Shown one piece after another: positions 11,611-31,500 of a stretch of DNA of 64,000 nucleotides (the first letter of the stretch is position 1; the number at the start of each line of letters is the position of its first letter). Below the pieces are notes generated by a model. That model did not search any database. It had not been told where the DNA came from and saw nothing but the letters and a program-made list of their open reading frames with translations. This DNA comes from Halichoerus grypus. Taxonomy: Eukaryota; Chordata; Mammalia; Carnivora; Phocidae. The DNA lies in assembly GCF_964656455.1 (NCBI RefSeq), contig NC_135719.1:6489163-6553162 (forward strand). Reading direction: 5' to 3'. A program made the position numbers and the translations under genes.

Positions 11611-11694
11611 GGCAACCTCCAGGCTCCCCGAGGAGGAGGAGGAGGAGGAGGACGGCGGACGCAGGTACCAGGTAGCCCTAAGGAGAGCTCGTAG
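11610..11694 (+). other. RLBP1: Putative RLBP1 non-coding exon 1
   Basis: The region ends in gctcgtag|gtaagt, a consensus splice donor at 11695. It contains a GGA repeat (about 11629-11651) that would lie in the 5' UTR. No start codon begins a frame that continues into the coding exons. RLBP1 genes have a non-coding leader exon, and this is the best candidate upstream of the ATG exon. The 5' edge is not fixed. Confidence 0.5.
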
Positions 11695-11834
11695 GTAAGT
11701 CAGTAGCAGGGGTCTGGCTGGGCCAAGGAGCCCAGGACTGGGATGAGGATTGGGGGGGTGGGGGTGGGGAGACCACATCCCAGGCTGCCTGTAAAACTGA
11801 AACCAACTGGCCATTCTCCAAGTGCTGCTAGATC

Positions 11835-12026
11835 AACCTGATGGCAGATTTAGCAAATAAAAATACAAGGCACCCAGTTAAATGTGAATTTCAGATGAAC
11901 AACAAAGACTTTTTTAGTGTAAGTATGTCCCAAATATTGCATGGGACATACTTATGCTTCAAAAGTCTTTGTTGTTCATCTGGAATGGACACGGGATTGG
12001 GCATTCTGTATTTTATCTGGCAACCC
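11835..12026. mobile_element. MER53-like palindromic MITE
   Basis: The whole element is an inverted repeat. The left part runs from gatggcagatttagcaaat through ggcacccagttaaatgtgaa; the right part mirrors it to attctgtattttatctggca. Size (about 190 bp) and the central palindrome fit MER53, a small DNA element. It lies in RLBP1 intron 1, about 140 bp past the putative exon 1 donor. The family name is from recall of the consensus. Confidence 0.75.
11892..11982 (+). ncRNA. miR-1302-like precursor hairpin (candidate)
   Basis: Two 41-nt arms (11892-11932 and 11942-11982) enclose a 9-nt loop. By hand, 37 of 41 positions are Watson-Crick, 2 are G-U and 2 are mismatched. The 3' arm starts tgggacatacttatgct, very close to mature human miR-1302 as I recall it; human miR-1302 copies derive from MER53. 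The hairpin would be carried in RLBP1 pre-mRNA. Structure is seen; processing into a microRNA is unproven, and it may be only a transposon palindrome. Confidence 0.45.
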
Positions 12027-12549
12027 TAGATGGCAGGGAACAGCTTCACCACGGAATGGGGGTGAATGTGTTTTCATTGTATATAGTTCATAAATCAGTA
12101 TTTTAAAAACTCAAAATTAATTAGATTGGGCATATTTTTAAAAGAACTACTGTACTGACTTTCACCTTCTAATTCGAGGCTCTAGGATCTTGTCCTAACG
12201 ATCTGCTTAACTGGCTGGGGGTGTCCTGCCACTATCTCGCCTGCCTAAGCTCAATTCTATCAGCCTCTCCATTCCTGTTCCAGCAAAACGCAAGTGAGGG
12301 AGGCCACACCAGTATTTCAGTCTGTCTCTGTGTCCACACAGTTGGAAGTCTACCTGCCAGAGACAAGGCTTAGATTTGATTCCAGTTGGTGGGTTCCCTG
12401 CCCTGGCTGGAGCTGGGGAGTGGGAGAGGCAGGGAATTAGGAGATCCTCAGATATTCCCTGGGCTCTGGGATCCTCTCAGTCTCTCTGGGCACACTAGGG
12501 CAATGATCAGTCTGATGCTAAGAAAGGGAAGGGAAATCACGTTTTAGAG

Positions 12550-12745
12550 CAAAACATTGTGCTAGGTACCTTACAGAAATGATAGGCTCTTCATTACAAC
12601 TCTATTTGGTAGGTACAATTATTATCCCCAATCTGAAGATGGGGAAACTGAGGCTCAGAATGGTTCAATAACTTGCCTAAGGTCATGTGGGTGGTAAATG
12701 ACGACTCTCGGTTCCAACCCAGGTTTCTCTGACCCTAAAGGGTTT
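12550..12745 (+). repeat. MIR SINE
   Basis: Shows ttgtgctaggtaccttacag, ctctatttggtaggtacaat, tatccccaatctgaagatgg, ggggaaactgaggctcagaa and acttgcctaaggtcatgtgg. This is one of the best preserved MIRs here, inside RLBP1 intron 1. Confidence 0.9.
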
Positions 12746-13224
12746 TCTGTAACACCCATTCTCCTAGGGAGTTTGCCTGGAGAGGTCTTGGCCCTAGCTG
12801 TCAAAGCGGTGGTTCAAGTCTCACCTTCGTTACTTTCCAAAAATGAGCAGGTGACAGAACTGACAAGTGGGAACCTGGTCAGAGACAGGAGCAGGGTGGT
12901 GACAGCTCCTTTAAAGGCAGTGGGGATGTTTAGGGGGAGAGGAAAAAAAATCTGGCTACAGGAAAGCTGTCTCCAAAAATACTCAGTGGGTTGAGCAGGT
13001 TGTCATGTGGGCAATGGATGAGATTTGTTCTGGTGGCCAAGCACTGCCTCTCTGCACGTTATTTAATTGAACCTTCATTACCCTCCTTCCACCTCCCTTT
13101 TCCAGGGGACAACCAAGACTCAGGTTAAATTACATAGCTTGCAAGTGGAAGAGACAGACTTTGAACCCAGGCCCAACTTTTGCCCCAAGAGGCTGCGTCC
13201 CGATGCTCATGGGAAGTCACAGCT

Positions 13225-13400
13225 TGGGCTCCGGGCCTGATCCCTGGCTGTTTCTGGTTGTGCGACAGTGGACAAGTCACTTACTCTCCCTGGGGTCTGC
13301 TCCTTCCCATGTAAGATGGGGAGAATAATGCCGGCTCTGGCTCTGAGATACTCATCTGAAATTACTTAGCGCATCACAGAGCACAGAACACACACCCGGT
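13225..13400 (+). repeat. MIR SINE fragment
   Basis: ggacaagtcacttactctcc, then 'gtaagatggggagaataatg' are the MIR core and 3' parts. It lies in RLBP1 intron 1. Confidence 0.75.
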
Positions 13401-13659
13401 ATTCTGGTTACATAACTAGTCATCACCCCTCCTGGGAATGAATGCACCAGAGAAGGGGCCATCCACTAGGCTGGGAAGTTTCCGAGATCCCCCTTTGGGC
13501 TGGAGAAGGAGGGCCACAGACAGGAGGAGCGATTGCCTTATTCTGCAGTGATCATGTAACTTCAGAATGGAGGCCAAAACTAGGCTCTCCCTGGCTGCAC
13601 CAACTCATCTTAAGAACTAAGGTTTGCGGTATTTGTGTGTATTCCTTCTCAAAGGAGTC

Positions 13660-13866
13660 TTTCCCAAAGTGTAGCCCAAGGATCATTTTCTTCAGGGCCG
13701 TGGTGGTGATGGGGTGATGGGGTGCTGCTTTAAAATGCAGATTCCTGGCCCCAGTTCAGACCCCCTGAGTCGGAATCACAGGGTGCATGCAGGACCCAGG
13801 CACCTGTATTTCTACCAGATTCCTCAGGCGATTCTTATGCACTCAAAAGTTTGAGATCCATTGTTC
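13660..13866 (+). mobile_element. MER5A-type DNA transposon fossil
   Basis: aaaatgcagattcctggccc, ctgagtcggaatcacagggt and attcttatgcactcaaaagt match the MER5A body. It ends about 60 bp before the RLBP1 start-codon exon. Confidence 0.7.
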
Positions 13867-13924
13867 TGAGACATTAAGAGAATGGTCTGTCCAGACTACT
13901 GCCCCCCTTGACTTCCTGCCCTAG

Positions 13925-14002
13925 GGAGGAGGCCGCCTGGAGAGGCCAGCACAGAAGTGAGGCCCTTATTTTTCTGAGGACTCAGTCTTCCAGAGAGGCA
14001 GC
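13925..14002 (+). other. RLBP1: RLBP1 5' UTR part of the start-codon exon
   Basis: The tract ending gacttcctgccctag|ggagg is the best acceptor upstream of the ATG, so the exon probably begins at 13925. A weaker alternative is ...gactcag|tcttcc (exon from 13986). The start codon has A at -3 (cagcATG). Confidence 0.5.
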
Positions 14003-22924
<8,922 letters not shown>

Positions 22925-23112
22925 GGACGTCTCCCGCCATCTACCTGTAGTTAGCACCCCCCGGCTCTCCTCAGCCGTCCTGGACCCAGAAGTTTGGGAA
23001 AAGGGCTGCCTGAGGTGGCTGTGGTTCCCCTGAACCCCCTTAAGCTTGGATGAATTCAGGTGTCACCCTCCTCCCAGGTTGGGGGGCAATAAAGCAGGGG
23101 CAATTCCCTTGA
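22925..23112 (+). other. RLBP1: RLBP1 3' UTR
   Basis: A short 3' UTR of about 190 nt follows the stop, ending at a poly(A) signal at 23088 with cleavage expected 10-25 nt later. There is no repeat insertion in it. Confidence 0.85.
23088..23093 (+). terminator. RLBP1: RLBP1 poly(A) signal AATAAA
   Basis: A canonical AATAAA lies 164 nt past the stop codon, the only one close to the 3' end on this strand. Confidence 0.88.
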
Positions 23113-23585
23113 ACACGAAGAATTGGGGACAGTTATATTCCTACTGCCTCTGAAGCTTAGGACAGTGACTTGTGTGGGGTTGAGTTTCAAAGACTCTAAG
23201 CTTCTCGATGATTTCCTTTCTAGCAGTTCTACCTCTTGGGGTCTGTGAAAACAGGCAAGGAGGCTGATTTAAAGATCTCTCCGCTGCCAAAGTAAAATAC
23301 AATAAAAGGATAAAAGAGGAGGGATATAAGACGATCTGGCAAACACAGCAATTTTGGCGGCCGGTAGACAAGAGGGGGCTTTTTTATGTGGAATTCTGGG
23401 GTGGAAGCGGCCTCGAAGTGGCTCCATTTTGTGGTGGTTTTGTCCCCTCAGTCGGGCGGGGTGTGATGTGTGCAGTGGTCAGGAGCTGGGACCCCCTTCC
23501 AGGGTGGCGGTTGTGTCCCATCCTATGAGGGGTCTCTCCACCCAAGGCTCTCTCCTCTAGACCCCTTGCCTTGACTGGTAGTGGT

Positions 23586-23780
23586 TTTTTTTGTTTTTTG
23601 TTTTTTTAAGATTTTATTATTTATTTGTCAGAGAAGAGAGAGCACAAGCAGGGGGAGCGGCAGAGGGAGAAGCAGGCTCCCCACCGAGCAGGGAGCCCAA
23701 TGCGGGGCTCGATCCCAGGACCCTGGGACCATGACCTGAGCCGAAGGCAGACGTTAATGACTGAGCCACCCAGGCGCCCC
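23586..23780 (-). mobile_element. Carnivore SINE, antisense
   Basis: T-rich tail with interspersed G, gattttattatttatttgtc, terminal gagccacccaggcgcccc. It lies about 0.5 kb past the RLBP1 poly(A) signal. Confidence 0.95.
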
Positions 23781-26700
23781 GTGCTTGGCGATTTTTGAGT
23801 GTGTGGGGGAGACTCCCCTTAGAGGCCTCTGTGTGCTGAGCCTGCTTCTCCCCTCTGAAGCTGGCTGCTGGGCACCTGGCTTGTGGGCATTGCCAGGGGC
23901 TTCTCCCAAGATCCGCCACTGACTTTCCCACCTGGGGGCACACTCTTGTTCCTGTAGTCTGACTAGTGTGGAGGCTGAGGGTCGGCTGGTCTGGCTGCAC
24001 CCGCCTGGGTACCCCAGGACTCCAGTGATCACCCCAGGGCTCTCCCACACTTGCCCCTCGTTGTGGGCGTGAAACACCCTGGGTACCGCGCCCACTTTTT
24101 GGGGCAGGACCTTCAGCGATTTCCTGGGCTGTAGGTTTAATCCAATCCCATCTGCTTTCACTCCTTCAGAAATGTTCCTGATCCACTGAGAGTCCTCGTT
24201 CTTGTTTTCCAGTGTGGGTATGTGTGCGTACGTGAACGTGTGAATGTACACACACACGCATTTATTTCTTATATCCTTTCTTTCGTTTCTAGGGTGTGCA
24301 GGGTATGCTTATCATCCCAGTAGCTTCTGAGAGTCCACGGTCATAAATGATATTTACATAGGACTCCTGAGCCGGAGGAGGAATCATAGCAGATTATCGT
24401 GGGTGGAGGGGTGAGAGGCTTGACCAGGGAGGATTTTCCCCAAACCCTTTCTTCAAACCCTTCAAAACCCCTTCGGAGGTGAGGGTCCCCTTTTCCAAAT
24501 CAAATCTTACATGGAACTCTTGTAGTTAAGCCTAAAAGAGTGAGGGTACTCTGGTTGCACCCCAAGGGATCTCCTAGAACATCTGGAGCTAAGAAGGTAT
24601 TTCAAGTATGAGGGCGTGAACCCCTGTGCAGGGGTGCCGACGGGTCGAGTGATCAGAGAACGGAGGCTCGCATTAGCCAGGATGGGGAGCATTGGTGACC
24701 CTACGGTAGAGCTGTTGGTAGAGTGGGGGCGGGGGTGAGGCTGAATTAAAGAAATTTTTAAAGCTTTCAGGATATACTTCTAATTGTCTTGCAAGAGAGT
24801 TGTGTCCCAAATCTGAGGGAAACAGAGGCTGATCCCTCTTGAATGACTTCTATCTTTCCCTTGGTCCCGAATTGCCAGGAGCCCTTGTAAATGCAGCCCA
24901 GGCCCACCCTCTGATTGATGGGGGCTCTAATTTACAAATGAGATCAGGATGTGGAGAAAACCACAGGCAGACGCTGACCAGGAGGCTCTTGGGGCGGCTT
25001 TGGCTCTCACTCAGATCCAAACGGGACGCTGGGGTCGCCCCTACAATCAGGAGGGCTAGCACCTCAGCTCAGTGTCGGAGTCTGGTCGGGGAAGAGGCTG
25101 TGGGGTTGGGACCCAGAGAGTCAGCTCCGACTGTGGGCTGGCGTCGCCCCCTGCCGGTCATGCCCTGGTACTGCCCCTCCAGGCGCAGAGACCAGCGGGG
25201 CACGACAGAGAGGTGGGGGGACGGGCCAGCTATCTGTCCAGAAAGGGTGGTGCCCCCTTTGGGAGAACGTGTTTGAAGACCATAAATGTTAATGTTAAAA
25301 TCAGCCATGCTCAGCCTCACAAAATCCCAGCTGCCTACATGCTGGATTCCTATATGTGACCACCACCGCCACGTTCATGAGAGAGGAAGAGGGACAATAA
25401 AATACTCTTTTGAAAGCCACCAAGTATGGGAAGGGGGACAACGAAACATGAATTTTATGACAGCCGTTTGCTGCCCAGAACGGCTTTCTTTCTGGAGACA
25501 TCTGGGATGAGGCTGGGATTCTGCCACATAGAAGTAATTAGAACAAAGTGAGGGTTTGCGAAGTCACAATGATGCATTTCTGCCAGCCTCTCATGGACCT
25601 TTGGGGGATGTTGTCAGTTAGCAGATGGAGGCAATTTGTGAAGGTGTGAGTGGAGGTCCCAGCAGGGAAACAGGCCACCAGCTTCAGAGAGCCTTGAACG
25701 AGACTGGCCACACTGCTCAGTCTCTCTCGTTTACCCTAAGGGATGCCAGAGGAGTCTAATGCTACCTGGCGGTCTGCAGAGCTTCCTGGAAGAGGGAAGG
25801 CCGGGTCTTAAGCCAGTCAGGAAAAGGGCTGAAGAGTCACCTAAGGGGTGAACTGGACCATCTTTTAATCCCACGTCCCATGGTGTGGGCGTGGCTTTGG
25901 TGTTCAGCAAACTCGGCAGTGCAGGGTCGAGAAAGAAGCTCACAGGATCCCCAGGAACCTCACCACTAACAGTGGGGTCCCAGGACGGTGGTATCTGTCC
26001 CCTTGGGAGCTTGCTACCAGTGCAGAATTTTAGGCCCCACCTCAGATCTGCTAAATTCAAATCTTCAGTTTAACGAGATCCCTGTGGGCTGGAATTCCCT
26101 GGGGAGCTTTAAAACGGCGAGGCCTGGGCATCAAGAGCTTTCCAAGCTTCCCAGGTGGTCCAGATATGCACTGCTGAAAGTCCTGTGTGTTGACATATGG
26201 AGGAAGCCACTCAGGCTGGTTTTATTATCTAAGGATTTAAAAGCAAACTTTGCACTTGGCTCTTTCTCCTGAGCCGAGAGGGCAGAGGAACAGGGCTGCA
26301 AAAGCCCCTGTGGGGAGGCAGCAGCTGATGCTATCTGTCCCAGAATCCTCCCTGGGGGCTGTGCCCAGAAGCTGCCCTGCCTTCAGGCAGGAAATGTGTT
26401 GGCGGGTACACTTGATTTCTGAAGGTGACCATGTTAAGGAAGGAAAAGATTGGGATCAGGGTTTGATGATGCATCCGCGCGCTGGTCACCACTGCCAAGC
26501 CCAGGCATGTTTTTGAGAACCATATCCGGGCCCAACTCAGCCTTCCCCTTGGACCCAGCAGTTAAGACACCCCAGTTGGGGCTGCACATTCTTTTCTTCT
26601 GGTTCCTACACTGTCCCCGGAAGTGATTTATAAGTGGGAACCAAGCAGAAGAAGCCAAACCACTGTCCAAAATAACACTCTCACTTTGAAAAATATTCTT

Positions 26701-27948
26701 GTATTTGATCCTCTCAGTATTCAGAGATAGGCATTCTTCTTATAATTATTCCCATCTTACAGGTAAAAAACAACCTCCCCCCCACCAAAAAAAAAAACAC
26801 AAAAAAACCTGAGGTTAAATCTTGCTCAGGATCAGAGAGCCGGGAAGTGACTAGGATGGGACCTTGACCAGCAACTCTGGCTCCAAATCCCTTCGGCCCT
26901 ATCACTCCTCATGCTTTGCATCAGATGTTTATTTCTGGGGCTGGGGGAGGTGTAGGTAGGAAGGGGAAGAGGCACAATGAAATTAGAACTTCATTTATTC
27001 CAGGTCCGTTTCATCAACCGTCATCAGATAAAGGAGGAAGTAACTTTAAGAGGAAACCGAACTGTCTTCGGTAGAGATACTGGGCATTTCTAAATGGGGT
27101 AGACAGCAGGAATCAAAAGGAAGTCTCTGGGTGTGCATAGTCACAAGGAGGGGGGGGGTTTACCTTAACCCCTTTGGGGGAGAGATTCCGCAGTTCAAGG
27201 CCAAACTGCCTGTAATGTCTTCCCAACCACGCAGATACAGGTAACCCCCTCAAAGGGGGGGACACCCGAGAGAGAAACGAGGAGAAAGGCTGTCATACGT
27301 GTGCACAGCCATCCAGTTAGGTGTTTGGTCCTTACCGTGGGAAAGTCCTCCCCCATAGGGCTAGAGCAGACGGGTCTCTTGATGAAAGGTATAGTAAAAT
27401 GTAGCACCGTTGGGATGGCGAGTGACTGTAGGTAAATGTCATTGATCACAGATCTATAGGGTTGCCTTGGGAGAGGCTCGGCTAATGTGCCGACCGCCTT
27501 GGCAAGCTGCTGGCATCAACCAACCCAAGACCCTGGACCTGAGATCTCTTCCATATGGTACTTTTCATAGGTAGTATTCTCTACAAGTTGGTTTTCTTGG
27601 ATCAAAAGAATCTGGTTGTTTTGCGGGGGAAAGGAAGTAGGGGAAGCTTGCTTACTAGAATGGGATGCACTGTGAAATTGGATAGTGGGCATTCTTAGGT
27701 CATGTTAATGCACATCCTCCAAAACCAACACCCTAACCGCCCCCCTCAACTTGTCAGAGGTTTTGCATAGCCGAGGAGGGAAGAAAACTATGTGCAAAGC
27801 TCTTGGGTGGGAGAGCATGGACTAGTATAACTCTCCTGGTGGGGCCAGTCACTGGCCCTGGAAGACCCTTAGCTTGGATTCAGACAGATACGAAGGAGAA
27901 AAAACCACCACCATCAACCCAATATATATATTATTCCAACCCAATATA

Positions 27949-28144
27949 TTTTTATTATGTATCTGAGAGAGAGAGAGAACGTGCGCGAGAGTGAGCACGA
28001 GTGGGGGGGAGGAGGGACAGAGGGAGAGGGAGAAGCAGGCTCCCCGTTGAGCAGGGAGCCCAACACGGGGCTCGATCCCAGGACCCTGAGATCATGACCT
28101 GAGCCGAAGGCAGACGCTTCACCGACTAAGCCACCCAGGCGCCC
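27949..28144 (-). mobile_element. Carnivore SINE, antisense
   Basis: T-rich start, gagagagagagaacgtgcgc, terminal aagccacccaggcgcccg. caacccaatata is duplicated on both sides. It is the last SINE before the SINE-free ABHD2 3' UTR. Confidence 0.95.
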
Positions 28145-28521
28145 GCAACCCAATATAATCTTAATTTAGGTGATGTTCACTCAGTCTTTTCAAAGAACAT
28201 TCTTTCATGCACGGCAACTACCATTTCCATCTCCCCTTGCATTTCATCTACAAGGTTCACTTTGGAGAGCAGGTGATTCTACTGGTGGTGTCTCACGCCC
28301 TGGCTCTCTGGCCAGGAGAGGTTGGGTGTGTGTAGACACCTGCGGGCTGGTCATTTCTTTGGTAATTGCTTGTAAGGCTGGGATGAAATCACTTGTGATA
28401 AGAACTTGGTGGTTTTGCCCGCTTCCTTCAAGCTCACGTTCGGTGACGGCACAGGAAGAATCCTTTTAGACAGAAACTCCCGCTGTACAAAGGACACACA
28501 GCCACGCCACATTTTTAGCCT

Positions 28522-28527
28522 TTTATT
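28522..28527 (-). terminator. ABHD2: ABHD2 distal poly(A) signal AATAAA
   Basis: AATAAA on the minus strand followed within about 20-40 nt by a G/T-rich element (gtggcgtggctgtgtgtcc), the normal arrangement for cleavage. Confidence 0.65.
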
Positions 28528-31500
28528 TAAGTAAAGAAATTCCATTGAATCAAAGATAACAAAATTACAGTTTTTGTTTGTAATGATCTTCGTTTACCAC
28601 CACACAGAATCAAAACAGAGCCAAAAGTAATATGAGAACATAAAATGATCAAGGACACCGTTGTTTAGTATCATTTCTTAATAAAGGTAAATATCCTCAT
28701 ATTTAGAAAAAATTGCATTGCTAGTTGCAAATCTTATACGCCCCTGTGCTGGAGGATCCCGTACCCCCCCGCAAAATCCGGCAGCATGGGGGCTTTCAGA
28801 ACACAAACTCAAAAACACATGATTTTCAGGGCAGCATCGGATGTTTCAGAAAATCAAACCAAACCAAACAAAAATGAGGAATGTGAGAGTGATGGTTCTC
28901 AAAAATCAATCTGGAGGCAGAGCTGCCAACCGAAGAACGTGGTTGAGCGAGTCCAACCAGGGAACGGAGAGATGGAACCGGCCCCCCACCCCCCGGTGTT
29001 GCTAAGGCAGGTGCAATAGCAGAAGTCAGAGCTCAGGTAGAGTGAAGGTCTTCCTGAGGCAGTGGGAGAGACCCACATCATCTCTGGAACTGGTGTGGAG
29101 AGGTGACAGGACTCTACGTGGACTTGTGCTTTAGGAAAACGGAAGAGGCCAAAACAAAAGCCAGACAAAACCTAAGTCCTACCTCCAGGATGGACCAGGT
29201 CCCCGGGACCGGTCTGGGGGAGAAGCGGCCGGTGCTGGGCCCGAGGGGGTCAGCAATTATTCTCAGTGACGGGGGACTCCTCAGCGTGGGTGGTCGGGAA
29301 GGAGCAGGCCTTTGAGATGAAGGGTCTCTCTGCAGGTGCTAGAAGTGGACTGTGCCCAGTTTATGGCAATAGATTTCTTGGCTAGTGGGGACCAGAATGG
29401 GGAGAAGGTAGGTTCTAGATTTCATTACTAACTGACCGGAGTCAAGGTAGAAGACTTACCCCCTGGTTCGAAACGGACTCCAGCCTGTTCATTAGAGATA
29501 CACGAACGCTTTGCCCACATACATGCCAGGAAAATCAGTTCAGGAGGGTGGGGGGAGGCTGACTCTTCGAGAAGGGGCAGCTGTCTACTGTCTGGCAGGC
29601 TGAGAATGGCTGGCGAGCCGGACTCTGCAGCCTGCTTCCCAGGCCACTTGGGGAGGATGCTGGGCTGCGGCGTCCGGGGGGCAGCAGCGGAGAGGCAGGC
29701 AAGGGGGAACGTGGTTGTTCTGGATAGCCTCCCAGTTCTACTGCTAGCAGGGGCCCGCTCCCCTGCCCTTAGCTTCGAGTGCAATTTGGCAAAAGCGATC
29801 CTAGCTTATGAAGAAGGGGGTCCTTCCTTCTGCTTAGATAACGGAGGGAAAAACCTTTTCCTCCATGGCTCGGCCTCTAAATGCCACAGACAGGCCACAT
29901 TTCATGGCTTTTTGAAGCCTCCAAGTAATCCAAAGTGGCTTTGAACAACAGAGCGAGGCCCAGAAGGAAGAGAGGCGTTGGCGGGGCGGGGGGGGGAGAC
30001 ACGACAAGACATTTGGCCAGTTCTGAATCATGCGTACTGTCGGGGGGTGGGGGGTGCCTGGCCTAACGAGGAGCACACAGGCCACATGAAGAGATTCTCT
30101 GGCTTTGCTGTGGCTTCGCTTCAAACTACCACAGCACGAGAATTTGAATTCCAGGGCCGCGGTATCGTTGGAATACCAGGGGATCCTCTAGGGGCAAGGT
30201 GAGGCTTTCCGGGCACAGAGAACAATGCCCAGATGATGCTGGGCATCCTATGCCAGATGATGCTGGGTGGGGGGGGTCGTGCTGCAGTGAGAAATGCCTG
30301 GAGGACAAAGCCCTGAGTTCTTTGGGCTCCATGTGACGTTCCAGGGATCTTTACTTGGCCTCTAAGAATCGATGGCCCAGGAAAAGAAAAGCCCCCCACA
30401 TCTCAGACATCTGCTTGCCTGGCAAACACAAACAAGAACCCACGCATTGTTTCTCTGGAGCTGGCAAAGGCGATCTCAAGTCACACAGTTACAAAGAGAG
30501 CCCTCATTCAGACGTCAGGCTTCGGAGCTCAGCTATCCAGAAGGCTCAGCTTTAAGGAAGATTGTGATTTCAGAATGAAAGCCTGAGCGGGAAGGATTTC
30601 TGCCCTGGGAAACAGGACTGTGAATCTCAACGCTCTGCCTGAGTCCCACGGAAGGTTGGGGACGTTCGCCTTATTCGGATGGTCAGCACCTGTCCCAGTC
30701 ACAAGACCACCCTCGGGACAGCAAGGATATTGAGATGGCAACGGAGATTCTAAAGAGAAGCCACTCAAAGACACAGGGCTTTGGGTCATATCAAGGGTCT
30801 TCACCGGCAAAGGCTTAATGCAGAAGCTCCCTCTCTCCAAGTCCCCCACCCCCCCAAGATGAGGCTGGAGCCTTGACAGGGCCACCACCACTTGCAAGAG
30901 CCATGGAAGGCAGGTGGGAACGCTCAGGCAAATGATGTGTAAATAGATGATTGGTCTTCAAGCTGGTCTAAGGTGAGGGCACTGGGGCTCAGCGAGGTGA
31001 AGTGATTGCCCTCAATCCAACGTGAATTAGAGACAGTTGGGATGAGAACCCAGGTCTCTTGGACCCTGGCTCCCTAATACCGGGTCAAGAAAGGAAGGCT
31101 CCTCTTTCAAGGCATATTTCCCCTCTTAGGGTATGTCACAGGGCCCCCTGCAAGTGCATAATGCTGCAGAGAGGTTAAAAGAATCTAGTGACAACAAACA
31201 ACTTCCTGCTTTCATTCTGCTCTGGAATCACAGCAGGGAAGAGAAGGGCTTTTCCTGAAGTCTATTAAACTTCCTCCTAACAAAATGTATCAAGGGGACG
31301 TGACATCATTTTCTAGATAACCTTCATTTGGCCGGGATCCGTTACTCATTAGTGGTCTTCAAATTGTTTGAGAGGCAGGGAGCACGGCCAGAAGAAATGT
31401 GGGTGCTTTTCCTCCTTGGTTTTTAATGTGTTAACCCCTGCGATAGGATTGTCTAGGTCTACGCAACTTCTATCTTTATTCTGATTTTTAAAATATTCGA

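Larger units (their letters stand above)
23113..28504. other. Intergenic between RLBP1 and ABHD2 3' ends
   Basis: About 5.4 kb separates the two convergent poly(A) sites. It contains two SINEs (23586, 27949), a short CA-rich stretch near 24248, an A-rich run at 26788-26808 and some MER5-like sequence near 26080-26160. I see no exon-like frame and no RNA gene. Confidence 0.6.
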
